From: DATBLE01 sp036555585
GTDB lineage: Bacteria; Actinomycetota; Thermoleophilia; Gaiellales; Gaiellaceae
Length of the DNA stretch: 64,000 bases
Assembly (NCBI GenBank): GCA_036555585.1
Contig: DATBLE010000024.1
Location: 62,001-126,000, forward strand
Reading direction: 5' to 3'
Position 1 is the stretch's first letter. Every line of letters begins with the position of its first letter. This document shows, piece by piece, positions 1 to 8,531 of the stretch. Position numbers and translations under genes: made by a program. The notes below the pieces were generated by a model. It ran no database searches. It was not told the origin of the DNA and saw only the letters and a list, made by a program, of their open reading frames with translations.

Positions 1-947
1 CATGGTAAGTGGCGGCTCACTCGCAGCGACCCCGCGCCCACGTGTGCGTCGAGCACGAGCACGCGCACGCCCCGTTCGGTGACGGCGTCGTCGACGTTCC
101 GGCCGTCGTCCGCCTCCCCGAACAGGTTCAGGTAGCCGAGCCGCACGTCGGCCTTCACGCGGACGGCGGCACCGGGAGGAACGATCACGCGCAGGCCGCC
201 GACGTCCACGCGCGTGGTCAGCTTGGTCTCGCCGACCGGCAGACGGACGTTGCGCAGGTCGAGGAAGAGATCGCCGACACCGAGCTTGTAGCTCCGGTGG
301 AGGTCGGCGGCGGAGGCCGGCACGTAGGTCTCGTTGCCGACGCCGCGGCTCAGATGGACGGGGAAGACGGCGACGAAGACCGCGGCCGTGACCGCCAGCA
401 GAGCAAGCAAGGTGCCGACGACGATGAGGAGCGTGCGCCAGAAGTGTCCGCGGCGGGGCGACGTCGCGGCGGCCGGGACTGTCGGGGCGTCCGCAGCGTC
501 CTCGCCGGCCACGGCGGGGACGGAGGCGACGGGCTCGTCGGCGCCGCGTCGCCGCGTCAGCAGGAAGACCGCGACGCCGACGATCAGGAGCAGTACCCAG
601 GCGGCATCGCCCGAGGGCCAGAGACTGATCCGGGAGAGGAGCACCGCGGCGGCGACCGCGGCGATGCCGAGCCCGATCACCGGCAGCGGGTGGTTCCGGC
701 GCTCGCGGAGCGCCGACGCCGCGATCGAGTCCTCCTTGCCCTCGTCCGGGATGACCAGCGCGGCGGCGAAGTAGATCAGGACCCCGGCGCCGCCGATCAG
801 GGCGAGAACGACGAACCCGACGCGGTAGAACGCGGGATGGATGCCGAAGTAGCGCGCGAGGCCCCCGCTGACCCCCGCGAGCATGCGGTCGGAACGGCTG
901 CGCTCGAGGCGCTGGACAGCTGCCTGCTCGGCACTGTGTTCGCTCAT
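1..947 (-). CDS. PspC/LiaF-like membrane protein, partial at left edge
   Basis: The frame runs from ATG at 947 to position 1 without a stop, so the C-terminus lies outside the window; about 315 residues are visible. Residues about 20-75 form a PspC domain (RMLAGVSGGLARYFG, then a membrane segment FYRVGFVVLALIGG). Further hydrophobic stretches lie near 85-105, 110-127 and 165-190, separated by an Ala/Pro/Asp-rich linker. The tail after about 200 is soluble and beta-rich (GVGDLFLDLRNVRLPVGE), as in LiaF/DUF2154-type proteins. Relatives take part in envelope-stress sensing; that role here is inference. The nearest gene upstream is the aminotransferase at 1093, separated by palindromic repeats. 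Confidence 0.8.
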   Translation of the reverse strand, partial: MSEHSAEQAAVQRLERSRSDRMLAGVSGGLARYFGIHPAFYRVGFVVLALIGGAGVLIYFAAALVIPDEGKEDSIAASALRERRNHPLPVIGLGIAAVAAAVLLSRISLWPSGDAAWVLLLIVGVAVFLLTRRRGADEPVASVPAVAGEDAADAPTVPAAATSPRRGHFWRTLLIVVGTLLALLAVTAAVFVAVFPVHLSRGVGNETYVPASAADLHRSYKLGVGDLFLDLRNVRLPVGETKLTTRVDVGGLRVIVPPGAAVRVKADVRLGYLNLFGEADDGRNVDDAVTERGVRVLVLDAHVGAGSLRVSRHLP

Positions 948-1019
948 GCGGTCAGGGTGACCGACGGCGGCGCGAACGGCTATCCGGAATGACCCTGGTC
1001 CGACCCTGACCTCTCCGTT

Positions 1020-1047
1020 AGGGACAGACCCCGTGGGGCCTGTCCCT
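1020..1047. repeat. Palindromic repeat, GGGACAG family, copy 1
   Basis: Arms AGGGACAGACCCC (1020-1032) and GGGGCCTGTCCCT (1035-1047) with a 2-base loop and one mismatch. CTGCAG follows the right arm. It lies between the PspC-like gene and the aminotransferase. Sequence-related copies occur at 5361, 12461, 33559, 33615, 60738, 60794 and 61141. Confidence 0.8.
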
Positions 1048-1073
1048 GCAGAGCCGCAACGTGCTCAGCCTCC

Positions 1074-1102
1074 AGGTCAGACCCTAAGCGGGTCAGACCC
1101 TT
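1074..1102. repeat. Double GGGTCTGACC repeat at the aminotransferase stop codon
   Basis: On the minus strand this reads AAGGGTCTGACC, a short spacer with CGCTTA, then GGGTCTGACCT: two copies of the GGGTC(T)GACC core in the same orientation. The TGA stop of the aminotransferase (1095-1093) is the TGA of the first core. Similar gene ends occur at 5361 and 60794. Confidence 0.65.
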
Positions 1103-2481
1103 GTCAGTTCCGCCGCCAGCTCCTCGAACACCGACACGTAGCGATCCACCGCCTCGTCCGTGTGCTGGATCGAGAGGGTCCACTCCTCCTCCCGGCCGGG
1201 GGTGGCGAAGATGCCGCGGTTCATGTTCCAGAGCCAGCTGAGCTCGGTCAGCTCGGCGTCCTGGTGGGCCTTGAACGTCTCGTAGTCGACCACCTTCACG
1301 GGCGAGAACGTGACGCAGCCCTTCGCGCCGATCCCGACGGGGTAGCCGGGCAGCCGGTACTCGTCCACCACCCCGCCGCACCCGTCGAGCAGCCGGTCGT
1401 TCAGGTGGTGGAGGTGCGCGTACGCCTCGGGCGTGAGCACCTCGGTCAGGCTCGCGCGCGCCGCAGCCGTGGTCAGGGGGTTCCCGTTGAACGTGCCGAC
1501 CTGGAAGACGCTGCCGTCCTCGACGCAGGCCATCACCTCCTCGGTGCCGCCGATCGCGCCGGACGGCAGCCCCGCGCCGAGCGTCTTCGCCAGGGTGACC
1601 AGGTCCGGGAGGACACCGAAGTGCTCGACCGCCCCTCCCGCGGCGACGGTCAGCCCCGTCTTCACCTCGTCGAAGATCAGGACGATCCCGTGGCGCGCCG
1701 TGAGCTCGCGCACGGCCTCGAGGTAGCCGGGCTCGGGGAGGACGACCCCGAGGTTCATCATCGCCGCCTCCATGATCAGGCAGGCGGGCAGGCGGCCCCC
1801 TGCCTCGAGCCGCTCGATCCGCCGTTCCATCGCGCCGGCGTCGTTGAAGGGCACCGGGACGGTCAGGTCGACCACCGTCTGCGGTATCCCGGCGCCGTAC
1901 GGCAGCGAGGCGAGCTCGTCGCGGTCGCCGATGCGGTCGTAGTCGGCGCCGATCGAGACCATCACCGTGTCGTGGTGGCCGTGGTAGGAGCCGAAGATCT
2001 TCAGCACGACGTCGCGGCCGGTGTGGGCCCGCGCGATGCGGATCGCATCCATGGTCGCCTCGGAGCCGGAGTTCGTGTACCGCCACTTCGGCAGGCGGAA
2101 GCGCCGCGCGAGCTCCTCCGCGACGACGATCCCGTCCTCGGTCGGCGCCGCGAAGTGCGTCCCCAGCGCGGCGCGCTCGGCGACGGCGCGCGTGATCGTG
2201 GGATGCGCGTGCCCCTGCGTCATCGACCCGAAGCCGTTGTGGAAGTCGAGATACTCGGTGCCGTCCACGTCCCAGACGCGCTGGCCCTCGCCGTGCGTCA
2301 GGTAGATCGGCCACGGCTCGCGCACCTGGTAGGAGGAGGCGACGCCGCCGGAGAGCGACCGCCGGGCGCGCTCGAACATCGCCTGCGACGCGCGCGTGCG
2401 CTCGTCGAGCCTCGCCCCCTCCCGTTCGGTCAGCTCGCGGATGCGGCTGCGGTCGATCTGGACAGGGGCATGGACGGCCAT
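1093..2481 (-). CDS. Class III aminotransferase (glutamate-1-semialdehyde-like)
   Basis: A PLP-dependent fold-type I aminotransferase of 462 residues. Family landmarks are visible: SGSEATMDAIRIAR for phosphate binding, SYHGHHD, DEVKTGL (the Asp that contacts the pyridine nitrogen), and the Schiff-base Lys in TLAKTLGAGLPSGAIGG. It resembles glutamate-1-semialdehyde aminomutase. Its place as the last gene of a polyamine uptake and oxidation run suggests an amine:pyruvate-type role, for example converting putrescine to aminobutyraldehyde, rather than heme synthesis; this is inference. An AGGAG ribosome site precedes ATG 2481. It starts 10 bases after the potC-like gene ends. Its last codon and stop (GTC TGA) come from a GGGTCTGACC repeat. 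Confidence 0.85.
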   Translation of the reverse strand: MAVHAPVQIDRSRIRELTEREGARLDERTRASQAMFERARRSLSGGVASSYQVREPWPIYLTHGEGQRVWDVDGTEYLDFHNGFGSMTQGHAHPTITRAVAERAALGTHFAAPTEDGIVVAEELARRFRLPKWRYTNSGSEATMDAIRIARAHTGRDVVLKIFGSYHGHHDTVMVSIGADYDRIGDRDELASLPYGAGIPQTVVDLTVPVPFNDAGAMERRIERLEAGGRLPACLIMEAAMMNLGVVLPEPGYLEAVRELTARHGIVLIFDEVKTGLTVAAGGAVEHFGVLPDLVTLAKTLGAGLPSGAIGGTEEVMACVEDGSVFQVGTFNGNPLTTAAARASLTEVLTPEAYAHLHHLNDRLLDGCGGVVDEYRLPGYPVGIGAKGCVTFSPVKVVDYETFKAHQDAELTELSWLWNMNRGIFATPGREEEWTLSIQHTDEAVDRYVSVFEELAAELTRV

Positions 2482-2491
2482 GGTGCTCCTC

Positions 2492-3301
2492 TCAGGCGGG
2501 CTGGACGGTCGGGCGGCGGCGGGTCTGTACGATCACGTTCACGATCATCACCGACAGCGCGATCACGAAGATCGCGGATCCGATCACGTTCACCTGCGGC
2601 GGCGCGCCCACGCGGGCGGCTCCCCAGACGAAGAGCGGGAACGTGACCGTCGTCCCGGCGTTGAAGTTGGTGATCACGAAGTCGTCCACCGAGAGCGCGA
2701 AGACGAGCAGCGCGGCGGCGAGCACGGCCGGCGCGATCAGCGGCAGCGTCACCTTCCGGAACGTCGTCCACTCGTTCGCGCCGAGGTCCATCGCGGCCTC
2801 CTCCAGGTGGCGGTCGAAGCCGATCAGCCGCGCCTTCACCGTGACGACCACGTAGCTGATGCTGAACATGATGTGCGCGATCAGGATCGTCCCGAAGCCG
2901 AGGGGCACCGACATGCTCAGGAAGAGCGTCAGCAGCGAGGCGCCGAGCACGATCTCGGGCGACGACATCGGCAGGAAGATGAGCAGGTTGGTCGTCCCCC
3001 GTCCCTGGAAGCGGTAGCGGACGAGCGCGAGCGCGATCAGGGTGCCGAGCGCGGTGGCGGCGATCGCGGTCAGCGCCGCCACCTCCAGCGAGACGCCGAT
3101 CGAGCTCCTGAGGCCCGGGACGGCGTCCCAGTTCCGCCAGTTGTCCAGCGTGAAGCCCTGCCAGGTGTAGTTGAAGCGCCCCTTCGGGTTGTTGAACGAG
3201 AACATGATCACGACCGCGATCGGCACCAGCAGGTAGGCGAAGACGAGCACCGCGTACGCGGTCAGCACGTGGTGCTTCACGAATCCCCACGTCGCGCTCA
3301 T
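2492..3301 (-). CDS. potC: Polyamine-type ABC transporter permease, PotC-like (set 1)
   Basis: An inner-membrane permease of 269 residues with about six membrane segments and the cytoplasmic EAA loop (EAAMDLGANEWTTFRKVTL) that docks on the ATPase. The N-terminus (HHVLTAYAVLVFAYLLVPIA) and the motif FSFNNPKGRFNYTWQGFTLDNW are typical of PotC/YdcV proteins. The start at 3301 is chosen because ATG shares ATGA with the TGA stop of the PotB-like gene, indicating translational coupling. Longer open sequence upstream is only read-through of that overlap. It should form a heterodimeric channel with the 3298-4218 product, fed by the binding protein at 4194. Confidence 0.9.
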   Translation of the reverse strand: MSATWGFVKHHVLTAYAVLVFAYLLVPIAVVIMFSFNNPKGRFNYTWQGFTLDNWRNWDAVPGLRSSIGVSLEVAALTAIAATALGTLIALALVRYRFQGRGTTNLLIFLPMSSPEIVLGASLLTLFLSMSVPLGFGTILIAHIMFSISYVVVTVKARLIGFDRHLEEAAMDLGANEWTTFRKVTLPLIAPAVLAAALLVFALSVDDFVITNFNAGTTVTFPLFVWGAARVGAPPQVNVIGSAIFVIALSVMIVNVIVQTRRRPTVQPA

Positions 3302-4218
3302 CCGGTCAATTTCTCCGTGCCGAGCAGCCGGACGTAGACGGCCACCATCACGAGGATCACGGCCATCAGGATCAGCGACAGCGCGGCCGCGGAGGGGTAG
3401 TCGGTGAGCGCGAGGAACTTCGACTGGATGACGTTTCCGATCATGTACTGGCGCGGCGTCCCGAGCAGCTGCGCGTTGATGAAGTCGCCGGCGGCCGGGA
3501 TGAAGGTGAGCAGCGTTCCCGCCATCACCCCAGGCATCGAGAGCGGCAGCGTCACGTGCAGGAAGGTGCGCACCTTGCTCGCGTACAGGTCCTGCCCGGC
3601 CTCGATCAGCCTCGGGTCGATCTGCTCCAGCGCGACGTAGAGCGGCAGCGCCATGAACGGCAGGAAGTTGTAGGTGATGCCGGCGACGACCGCGGTCGGC
3701 GTCGCGAGCAGGCGGTCGTTGTCGCCGATCACGTTGATCAGGTGGAGGTAGCGGAGAACGTGCACGACCGGCCCCTGGTCGGACAGGATCGTCTCCCACG
3801 CCAGCGTCCGGATCAGGTAGGTGACGAAGAAGGGCGCGATGATCATCAGCAGGAGCAGGTTCTTCCAGCGCCCGCCGCGGAACGCGATCCAGTAGGCGAG
3901 CGGATAGCTGAGCAGGAGCGCGATCGCGGTCGCGATCGCCGCGTACTCGAACGACCGGATGAGCTGCGCGTCGTACGTCGTGAGCGCGTCCGAGTAGTTG
4001 TGCCACGCCCAGGTGAACGAGTTGGTGAAGTCGATCGGGTTCTGCGTCTCCAGCGACTGGTGGCCGAGAAAGCCGAGCGGGACCAGGAAGAAGAGCGCCA
4101 GGAAGGCGAGCCCGGGCGCGAGCAGCAGGTAGGGCGTCAGCCAGCGGTGACGGTGGATCAGCCCTCCGGCGTGCGCGCGCCCGGCCGGTGCGCTCAGGCC
4201 CCGAGCAGCTTCTGCCAC
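3298..4218 (-). CDS. potB: Polyamine-type ABC transporter permease, PotB-like (set 1)
   Basis: A membrane permease of about 300 residues. The first segment is WLTPYLLLAPGLAFLALFF, and the EAA loop reads EAGQDLYASKVRTFLHVTL, followed by PLSMPGVMAGTL. It pairs with the PotC-like product downstream (4-base overlap). The start is uncertain because no ATG fits. GTG at 4218 overlaps the binding-protein gene by 25 bases; CTG at 4197 would give a 4-base CTGA overlap with its stop. Either gives a normal family length. Assigned substrate class (spermidine/putrescine) rests on family resemblance and on the neighbouring catabolic genes. Confidence 0.85.
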   Translation of the reverse strand: MAEAARGLSAPAGRAHAGGLIHRHRWLTPYLLLAPGLAFLALFFLVPLGFLGHQSLETQNPIDFTNSFTWAWHNYSDALTTYDAQLIRSFEYAAIATAIALLLSYPLAYWIAFRGGRWKNLLLLMIIAPFFVTYLIRTLAWETILSDQGPVVHVLRYLHLINVIGDNDRLLATPTAVVAGITYNFLPFMALPLYVALEQIDPRLIEAGQDLYASKVRTFLHVTLPLSMPGVMAGTLLTFIPAAGDFINAQLLGTPRQYMIGNVIQSKFLALTDYPSAAALSLILMAVILVMVAVYVRLLGTEKLTG

Positions 4219-5333
4219 TTCTGCTTGTAGTCCGGGTTGAAGAGCGCCTCCGGATCGAACTGGTGGAGCTGCTTCAGCATCGCCGGCGTCGGGAAGATCA
4301 GCGGGTTCTTCGCCACCCCGGGATCCGTTCTCAGCAGCACCTTGTCGGCCCCGAGGACCGGGCAGATGTAGTTGATGTAGTCGTCGATCTCGGCCGCGAT
4401 CTTCGGGTCGTAGACGAAGTTCATGTAGACCGACGCCAGGTACGCGTCGCCGTGCTTCGGGATCAGCATGTTGTCCGTCCAGATCCCCCCGCCCGACTTG
4501 GGGATGACGAACTGCAGGTGCTTGTTGTCGGCGTGGAGCTGGACCATGTCGCCCGACCAGACGAACGCCGCCCAGACGTCGCCCTTGGCCATCAGGCCCG
4601 AGTAGTCGTTGCCCGTGAACTGGCGGATCTGGCCGGACTTGACCGCCTTCTGGATCTTCTTCAGCGCCCGGTCGAACGAGGCGTCGTCGACCTTGCTCGG
4701 GTCGTCGCCGTTCGAGAGCATGACCAGGGTCATCGTGTCGCCCATCTCGTTGAGGAGGGTGACCTTCCCCTTCAGGCGCTTGTCCGTGAACAGCTGGTCG
4801 ACGGTCGTGACCGGCTTGGTCAGCTTCGCGTTGTAGCCGATCCCGTCCAGGCCCGACACCCACGGCAGGCTGTAGTCGCGGTTCGGGTCCCACGAGGGAT
4901 GCCGGAGCCCCGGCACGAGGTTCTTGGCGTTCGGGACGACGCTCTTGTCGATCTTCTCGACCCACTTGTTCTTGACCAGCAGCGCCGGATACGGCGAGTT
5001 GTCGGTCATCACGATCAGGTCGCGGCCGATCGACTGGCCGCGGCGGAGCTGCGCCTGGACCTTCCCGAAGAAGCTGTCGTTGTCGTTGATGTCCTCGATG
5101 TACTTGACCTTGACGCCGTATTTCTTCGAGAACTGGTCGAGCGACGGGTGGCGGTGCCCCTTCACGTCGATGTACAGCGGCCAGTTCGAGAAGACGAAGG
5201 TCTTGCCTCGGAGCTTGTTCGGGTCGGGCCCGGCTGCTCTCGCGAGCGCGGCCAGCGTCCCCGGAACGGCGAGCGCTGCTCCGCCGACGGCAGCCCGGCG
5301 AAGCAGATCGGAACGAGTCAAGCTGTCGGTCAC
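4194..5333 (-). CDS. potD: Polyamine-binding extracytoplasmic protein, PotD-like (set 1)
   Basis: A solute-binding protein of 379 residues. The N-terminus has arginines (LTRSDLLRRA), a hydrophobic stretch AAVGGAALAVPGTLAALA and an Ala-rich cleavage region, so it is exported, possibly by the Tat route, though the twin-arginine motif is not canonical. The mature part begins NKLRGKTFVFSNWPLYID and carries PotD-like features (DLIVMTDN; LPWVSGLDGIGYN; AAFVWSGDM). It captures the ligand for the permeases downstream. GTG 5333 follows a strong AAGGAGGAG ribosome site. The ATPase gene is upstream, separated by about 37 bases that include a palindromic repeat. Confidence 0.9.
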   Translation of the reverse strand: MTDSLTRSDLLRRAAVGGAALAVPGTLAALARAAGPDPNKLRGKTFVFSNWPLYIDVKGHRHPSLDQFSKKYGVKVKYIEDINDNDSFFGKVQAQLRRGQSIGRDLIVMTDNSPYPALLVKNKWVEKIDKSVVPNAKNLVPGLRHPSWDPNRDYSLPWVSGLDGIGYNAKLTKPVTTVDQLFTDKRLKGKVTLLNEMGDTMTLVMLSNGDDPSKVDDASFDRALKKIQKAVKSGQIRQFTGNDYSGLMAKGDVWAAFVWSGDMVQLHADNKHLQFVIPKSGGGIWTDNMLIPKHGDAYLASVYMNFVYDPKIAAEIDDYINYICPVLGADKVLLRTDPGVAKNPLIFPTPAMLKQLHQFDPEALFNPDYKQKWQKLLGA

Positions 5334-5360
5334 ATCTCCTCCTTATGATGAGCACAGAGA

Positions 5361-5385
5361 GGGACAGGTCTCACAGACCTGTCCC
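5361..5385. repeat. Palindromic repeat, GGGACAGGTCT family, overlapping the potA stop
   Basis: Perfect 11-base arms GGGACAGGTCT (5361-5371) and AGACCTGTCCC (5375-5385) with loop CAC. The last residues of the PotA-like protein (PGTGL) and its TGA stop are read from the right arm and loop. It also lies just upstream of the PotD-like gene, so a transcript hairpin could sit between the ATPase and the binding-protein cistrons. Confidence 0.8.
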
Positions 5386-6501
5386 CGGTTCGTCTCCTCG
5401 GTTGACGTCGACGACGAATGCGGCCTCCGGGCTGAAGGAGAGCTCGACCTCTCCGCCCGAGGCGATCGCTCCCGTCCCCGGCTCCGCGTTCTGGACGTAC
5501 ACCGTCAGGGCGCCTGCCGTGGTCTCGACGATGTACTGGGTGGAGACCCCCACGTAGGCCGTCTCGCGGACACGGCCCTTGAACGAGTTCCCCTCCGACC
5601 GGCCGAGCCGGAGCTTCTCCGGCCGGACCCCGACCGCGACGTTCCCGGTCCGGCCGGCCAGCGCCTCGCCCGAGACGGCCACCTCGTCGCCGCCCGCGAG
5701 CCGCACCGAGGCCGGCCCCGAGACCGTCCCGCGCAGCAGGTTGGAGACGCCGAGGAACCCGGCCACGAACGCGGTCCGGGGCCGCTCGTACAGCTCGGTC
5801 GGCGTGCCGAGCTGCTCGATCCGGCCGCCCTGCATGACCGCGATCGTGTCGGCCATCGTCATCGCCTCCTCCTGGTCGTGCGTGACGTGGATGAAGGTGA
5901 TGCCGAACTCGTGCTGGATCGCCTTCAGCTCGAGCTGCATCTGCTTGCGGAGCTTCAGGTCGAGCGCGCCGAGCGGCTCGTCGAGCAGGAGCACGCGCGG
6001 GCTGTTCACGAGCGCCCGGGCGAGCGCGACCCGCTGCTGCTGGCCGCCCGAGAGCTGGCGCGGCTTGCGCTTCTCGAACCCCTCCAGGCCGACCTTCCCG
6101 AGCACGGACGAGACCTGGCCCGCGAGCATCTTCCCCTTGACCCCGCGCCGGCGCAGGCCGAAGGCGACGTTCTCCGCGATCGTCAGGTGGGGGAACAGGG
6201 CGTAGCTCTGGAAGACCGTGTTCACGTCGCGCTTGTAGGGCGGCAGCCCGACCACGTCCCGGTCGCCGAGGAAGATCCGGCCCTCCGTCGGCGCCTCGAA
6301 GCCGCCGATCATCCGCAGCGTGGTCGTCTTGCCGCAGCCGGAGGGGCCGAGCATGGCGAAGAAGGAGCCGCGAGGAATCTCCAGCGAGAGATCGTCGACG
6401 GCGACGACCCCGTCGAACCGCTTGGTGACGCCCTCGATCCGGACGTCGGCGCTGCCGGTCGATCCTCCGGCGTCGACGCGCTCGCCGGCGACGCTAGCCA
6501 C
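5371..6501 (-). CDS. potA: Polyamine ABC transporter ATPase, PotA-like (set 1)
   Basis: The cytoplasmic ATPase subunit, 376 residues. It shows Walker A GPSGCGKTT, Q-loop FQSYALFPHLT, signature LSGGQQQRVALARAL, Walker B VLLLDEPLGALD and switch HVTHDQEEAMTMAD, followed by a C-terminal TOBE-type region (FKGRVRETAYVGVSTQYIV). The pattern is that of the PotA/FbpC subfamily of importers. GTG 6501 overlaps the stop of the Lrp-type regulator by 8 bases, so the two are probably co-translated. The final residues PGTGL and the stop lie in a palindromic repeat, so the native C-terminus may have been altered there. Confidence 0.92.
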   Translation of the reverse strand: MASVAGERVDAGGSTGSADVRIEGVTKRFDGVVAVDDLSLEIPRGSFFAMLGPSGCGKTTTLRMIGGFEAPTEGRIFLGDRDVVGLPPYKRDVNTVFQSYALFPHLTIAENVAFGLRRRGVKGKMLAGQVSSVLGKVGLEGFEKRKPRQLSGGQQQRVALARALVNSPRVLLLDEPLGALDLKLRKQMQLELKAIQHEFGITFIHVTHDQEEAMTMADTIAVMQGGRIEQLGTPTELYERPRTAFVAGFLGVSNLLRGTVSGPASVRLAGGDEVAVSGEALAGRTGNVAVGVRPEKLRLGRSEGNSFKGRVRETAYVGVSTQYIVETTAGALTVYVQNAEPGTGAIASGGEVELSFSPEAAFVVDVNRGDEPGTGL

Positions 6502-7069
6502 CGGCGCCGCCGTTTCCGGGCACGTGTGCCCCCCAGTCGTAGAGCTGCTTCCACATGTCGAGGTAGAGGAACGTCTCTGTCGATGAGACGCCGTCGAGCT
6601 CGCGCAGTCTGTTCGTCACGTCGAGCAGATGCCGCCGGTCGGAGCAGACGACCTCGACGAGCAGATCGAACTGGCCGGTGGTGAGGACGACGTAGTCGGC
6701 CTCGGCCCAGCGCGCGACCTCGTCCGCGACCGGCTCGGGCGGCCCCGCGGTCCGCACGCCGACCATCGCGCCCTCGAAGCCGAGCCCGAGCTGGTTCGTC
6801 ACCCCGGTCACCTGGAGGATGTTGTCCGCGCAGAGCCGCGAGTACCGGGCGCGGATCGTCGCCTCCGAGACCCCGAGCCGGCGCGCGATGGCGCGGAACG
6901 GCTCGCGGCCGTTCGCCTGCAGCGCCTCGATCAGCCCGACGTCGATCGGGTCGAGCTTCCGCGGACGCGTGACCGGCCCCCGACGGGCGGGCTGCGCGTT
7001 GCGGACCTTCGGACCCCGTTCCCCTCGCAATGCGTGGCCGATCCTCCCAGACCGCCCGCGTTGCGTCAA
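6494..7069 (-). CDS. Lrp/AsnC-family transcriptional regulator
   Basis: A DNA-binding regulator of up to 191 residues. The helix-turn-helix is KLDPIDVGLIEALQANGREP then FRAIARRLGVSEATIRARYS; the C-terminal part is a RAM (ligand-sensing, AsnC_trans_reg) domain (YVVLTTGQFDLLVEVVCSDR). Members sense amino acids or amines, so it probably tunes the polyamine run in which it lies. The N-terminus is unsure: the longest frame opens with TTG 7069, and another TTG at 7030 would give 178 residues; neither has a clear ribosome site. The 3' end overlaps the potA start by 8 bases. Confidence 0.82.
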   Translation of the reverse strand: MTQRGRSGRIGHALRGERGPKVRNAQPARRGPVTRPRKLDPIDVGLIEALQANGREPFRAIARRLGVSEATIRARYSRLCADNILQVTGVTNQLGLGFEGAMVGVRTAGPPEPVADEVARWAEADYVVLTTGQFDLLVEVVCSDRRHLLDVTNRLRELDGVSSTETFLYLDMWKQLYDWGAHVPGNGGAGG

Positions 7070-7075
7070 CCGGGG

Positions 7076-8515
7076 TCAGTCGAGCTTCGCCATCACGTGC
7101 TTGATCTGCGTGTAGTCCTCGAGCGAGTAGGGGGAGAGATCCTTGCCGTAGCCGGACTCCTTGTAGCCGCCGTGCGGCATCTCCGAGACGAGCGGGATGT
7201 GGTCGTTGATCCAGACGGTGCCGAACTGGAGCTTGCGGGCGGCGGACAGCGCCCGGCCGACGTCGCGCGTCCAGACCGACGCCGCCAGCCCGTAGCGCAC
7301 GTCGTTGGCCCAGGCGATCGCCTCGTCGTCGCTTCCGAACCGCTGCACCGAGACCACGGGCCCGAAGACCTCGCGCTGGACGATCTCGGCGTCCTGGCCC
7401 ACGTCGGTGACCACGGTCGGCTTGACGAAGAAGCCGCGGTCGCCGTTCGTGCCGCCGCCGGTGAGGATGGTCGCCTTCGCACCCTCCGCGCGGTCGAGGA
7501 ACCCGAGGACGCGCTCCTGCTGCGCCTTCGAGATCACCGGCCCCATCTCGATCTCGTCGCCCTCGGCCGGGTCGCCGACCTTCAGCGACTCGACCGCCGG
7601 CACGAGCTGCTCGAGCAGCGCGTCGTAGATCCCGGGCCCGGCCACCACCCGAGACGCGGCGGTGCAGTCCTGACCGGAGTTCCAGTAGCCCGCGATCTTG
7701 ATCCCTTCGGCGACCGCGGCCGGGTCGGCGTCGTCGAAGACGACGACCGGAGCCTTGCCGCCCAGCTCGAGGTGGACGCGCTTGAGGGTGTCCGCCGCCG
7801 TCCGCGCGATGGTCTTCCCCGTCTCCACGTCACCCGTCAGCGAGACCAGGCGGACGTCCGGATGCGTCACGATCCGCTCGCCGACCGGGACGCCGTCGCC
7901 GGTGACCACGTTCAGGATTCCCGCCGGGATCGCGTCCTGGGCGAGCTCCACGAAGCGGAGCAGCGAGAGCGGCGTCTGCTCCGAGGGCTTCAGCACCTGG
8001 ACGTTGCCAGCTGCGAGGGCCGGCGCAAGCTTCCACACGGCCATCATCAGCGGGTAGTTCCAGGGCGCGATCCCGCCGACGACGCCGAGGGGCTCGCGGC
8101 GGATCATCGAGGTGTAACCCTGCATGTACTCGCCCGCGGAGCGTCCCTCGAGGATTCGGGCGGCACCGGCGAAGAAGCGCAGGTTGTCGGCGCAGATCGG
8201 CATCTCGTCGCGCGCGTACGAGAGCGGCTTGCCGACGTTGCGCGACTCGATCTCGGCGAGCTCGTCCGTGTTCGCCTCGAGGATGTCGGCGAGCTGGAGC
8301 AGCACGGCGGCCCGCTCGCCGGGCGTCGCATCGAGCCACTCCGGCAGCGCCTTCCTGGCCGCCTCGACGGCGGCGTCGACGTCCGCCGCCGTGCAGGCCG
8401 GCACCTCCGCGATCGCCTCGCCCGTGGCGGGGTTGAGCACCTCCATCGTCCCGCCGTCGGCGGCCTCCGTCCACTTGCCCCCGACGAAGATCTTCTGCGT
8501 TGCCGTCGTCGCCAT
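7076..8515 (-). CDS. patD: Aldehyde dehydrogenase, gamma-aminobutyraldehyde type
   Basis: An NAD(P)-dependent aldehyde dehydrogenase of 479 residues. It has PWNYP (Asn about 153), general-base Glu about 250 in LELGGKAP, and catalytic Cys about 284 in GQDCTAASR. The GYWNSGQDCTAASR segment closely resembles aminobutyraldehyde dehydrogenases (PatD/YdcW). The expected reaction is 4-aminobutanal to GABA, the second step of putrescine breakdown, which fits the flanking polyamine importers and aminotransferase. ATG 8515 is chosen over the GTG immediately before it because the AGGAGG ribosome site is then 6 bases away. It sits between the two transporter sets. Confidence 0.88.
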   Translation of the reverse strand: MATTATQKIFVGGKWTEAADGGTMEVLNPATGEAIAEVPACTAADVDAAVEAARKALPEWLDATPGERAAVLLQLADILEANTDELAEIESRNVGKPLSYARDEMPICADNLRFFAGAARILEGRSAGEYMQGYTSMIRREPLGVVGGIAPWNYPLMMAVWKLAPALAAGNVQVLKPSEQTPLSLLRFVELAQDAIPAGILNVVTGDGVPVGERIVTHPDVRLVSLTGDVETGKTIARTAADTLKRVHLELGGKAPVVVFDDADPAAVAEGIKIAGYWNSGQDCTAASRVVAGPGIYDALLEQLVPAVESLKVGDPAEGDEIEMGPVISKAQQERVLGFLDRAEGAKATILTGGGTNGDRGFFVKPTVVTDVGQDAEIVQREVFGPVVSVQRFGSDDEAIAWANDVRYGLAASVWTRDVGRALSAARKLQFGTVWINDHIPLVSEMPHGGYKESGYGKDLSPYSLEDYTQIKHVMAKLD

Positions 8516-8531
8516 CACAACCCTCCTCGGT

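Noticed and set aside
9..992. A plus-strand frame of 327 codons
   Set aside because: It is antisense to the PspC/LiaF-like gene, which has recognisable domains and membrane segments; the plus-strand product is Asp/Arg/Gly-rich filler.
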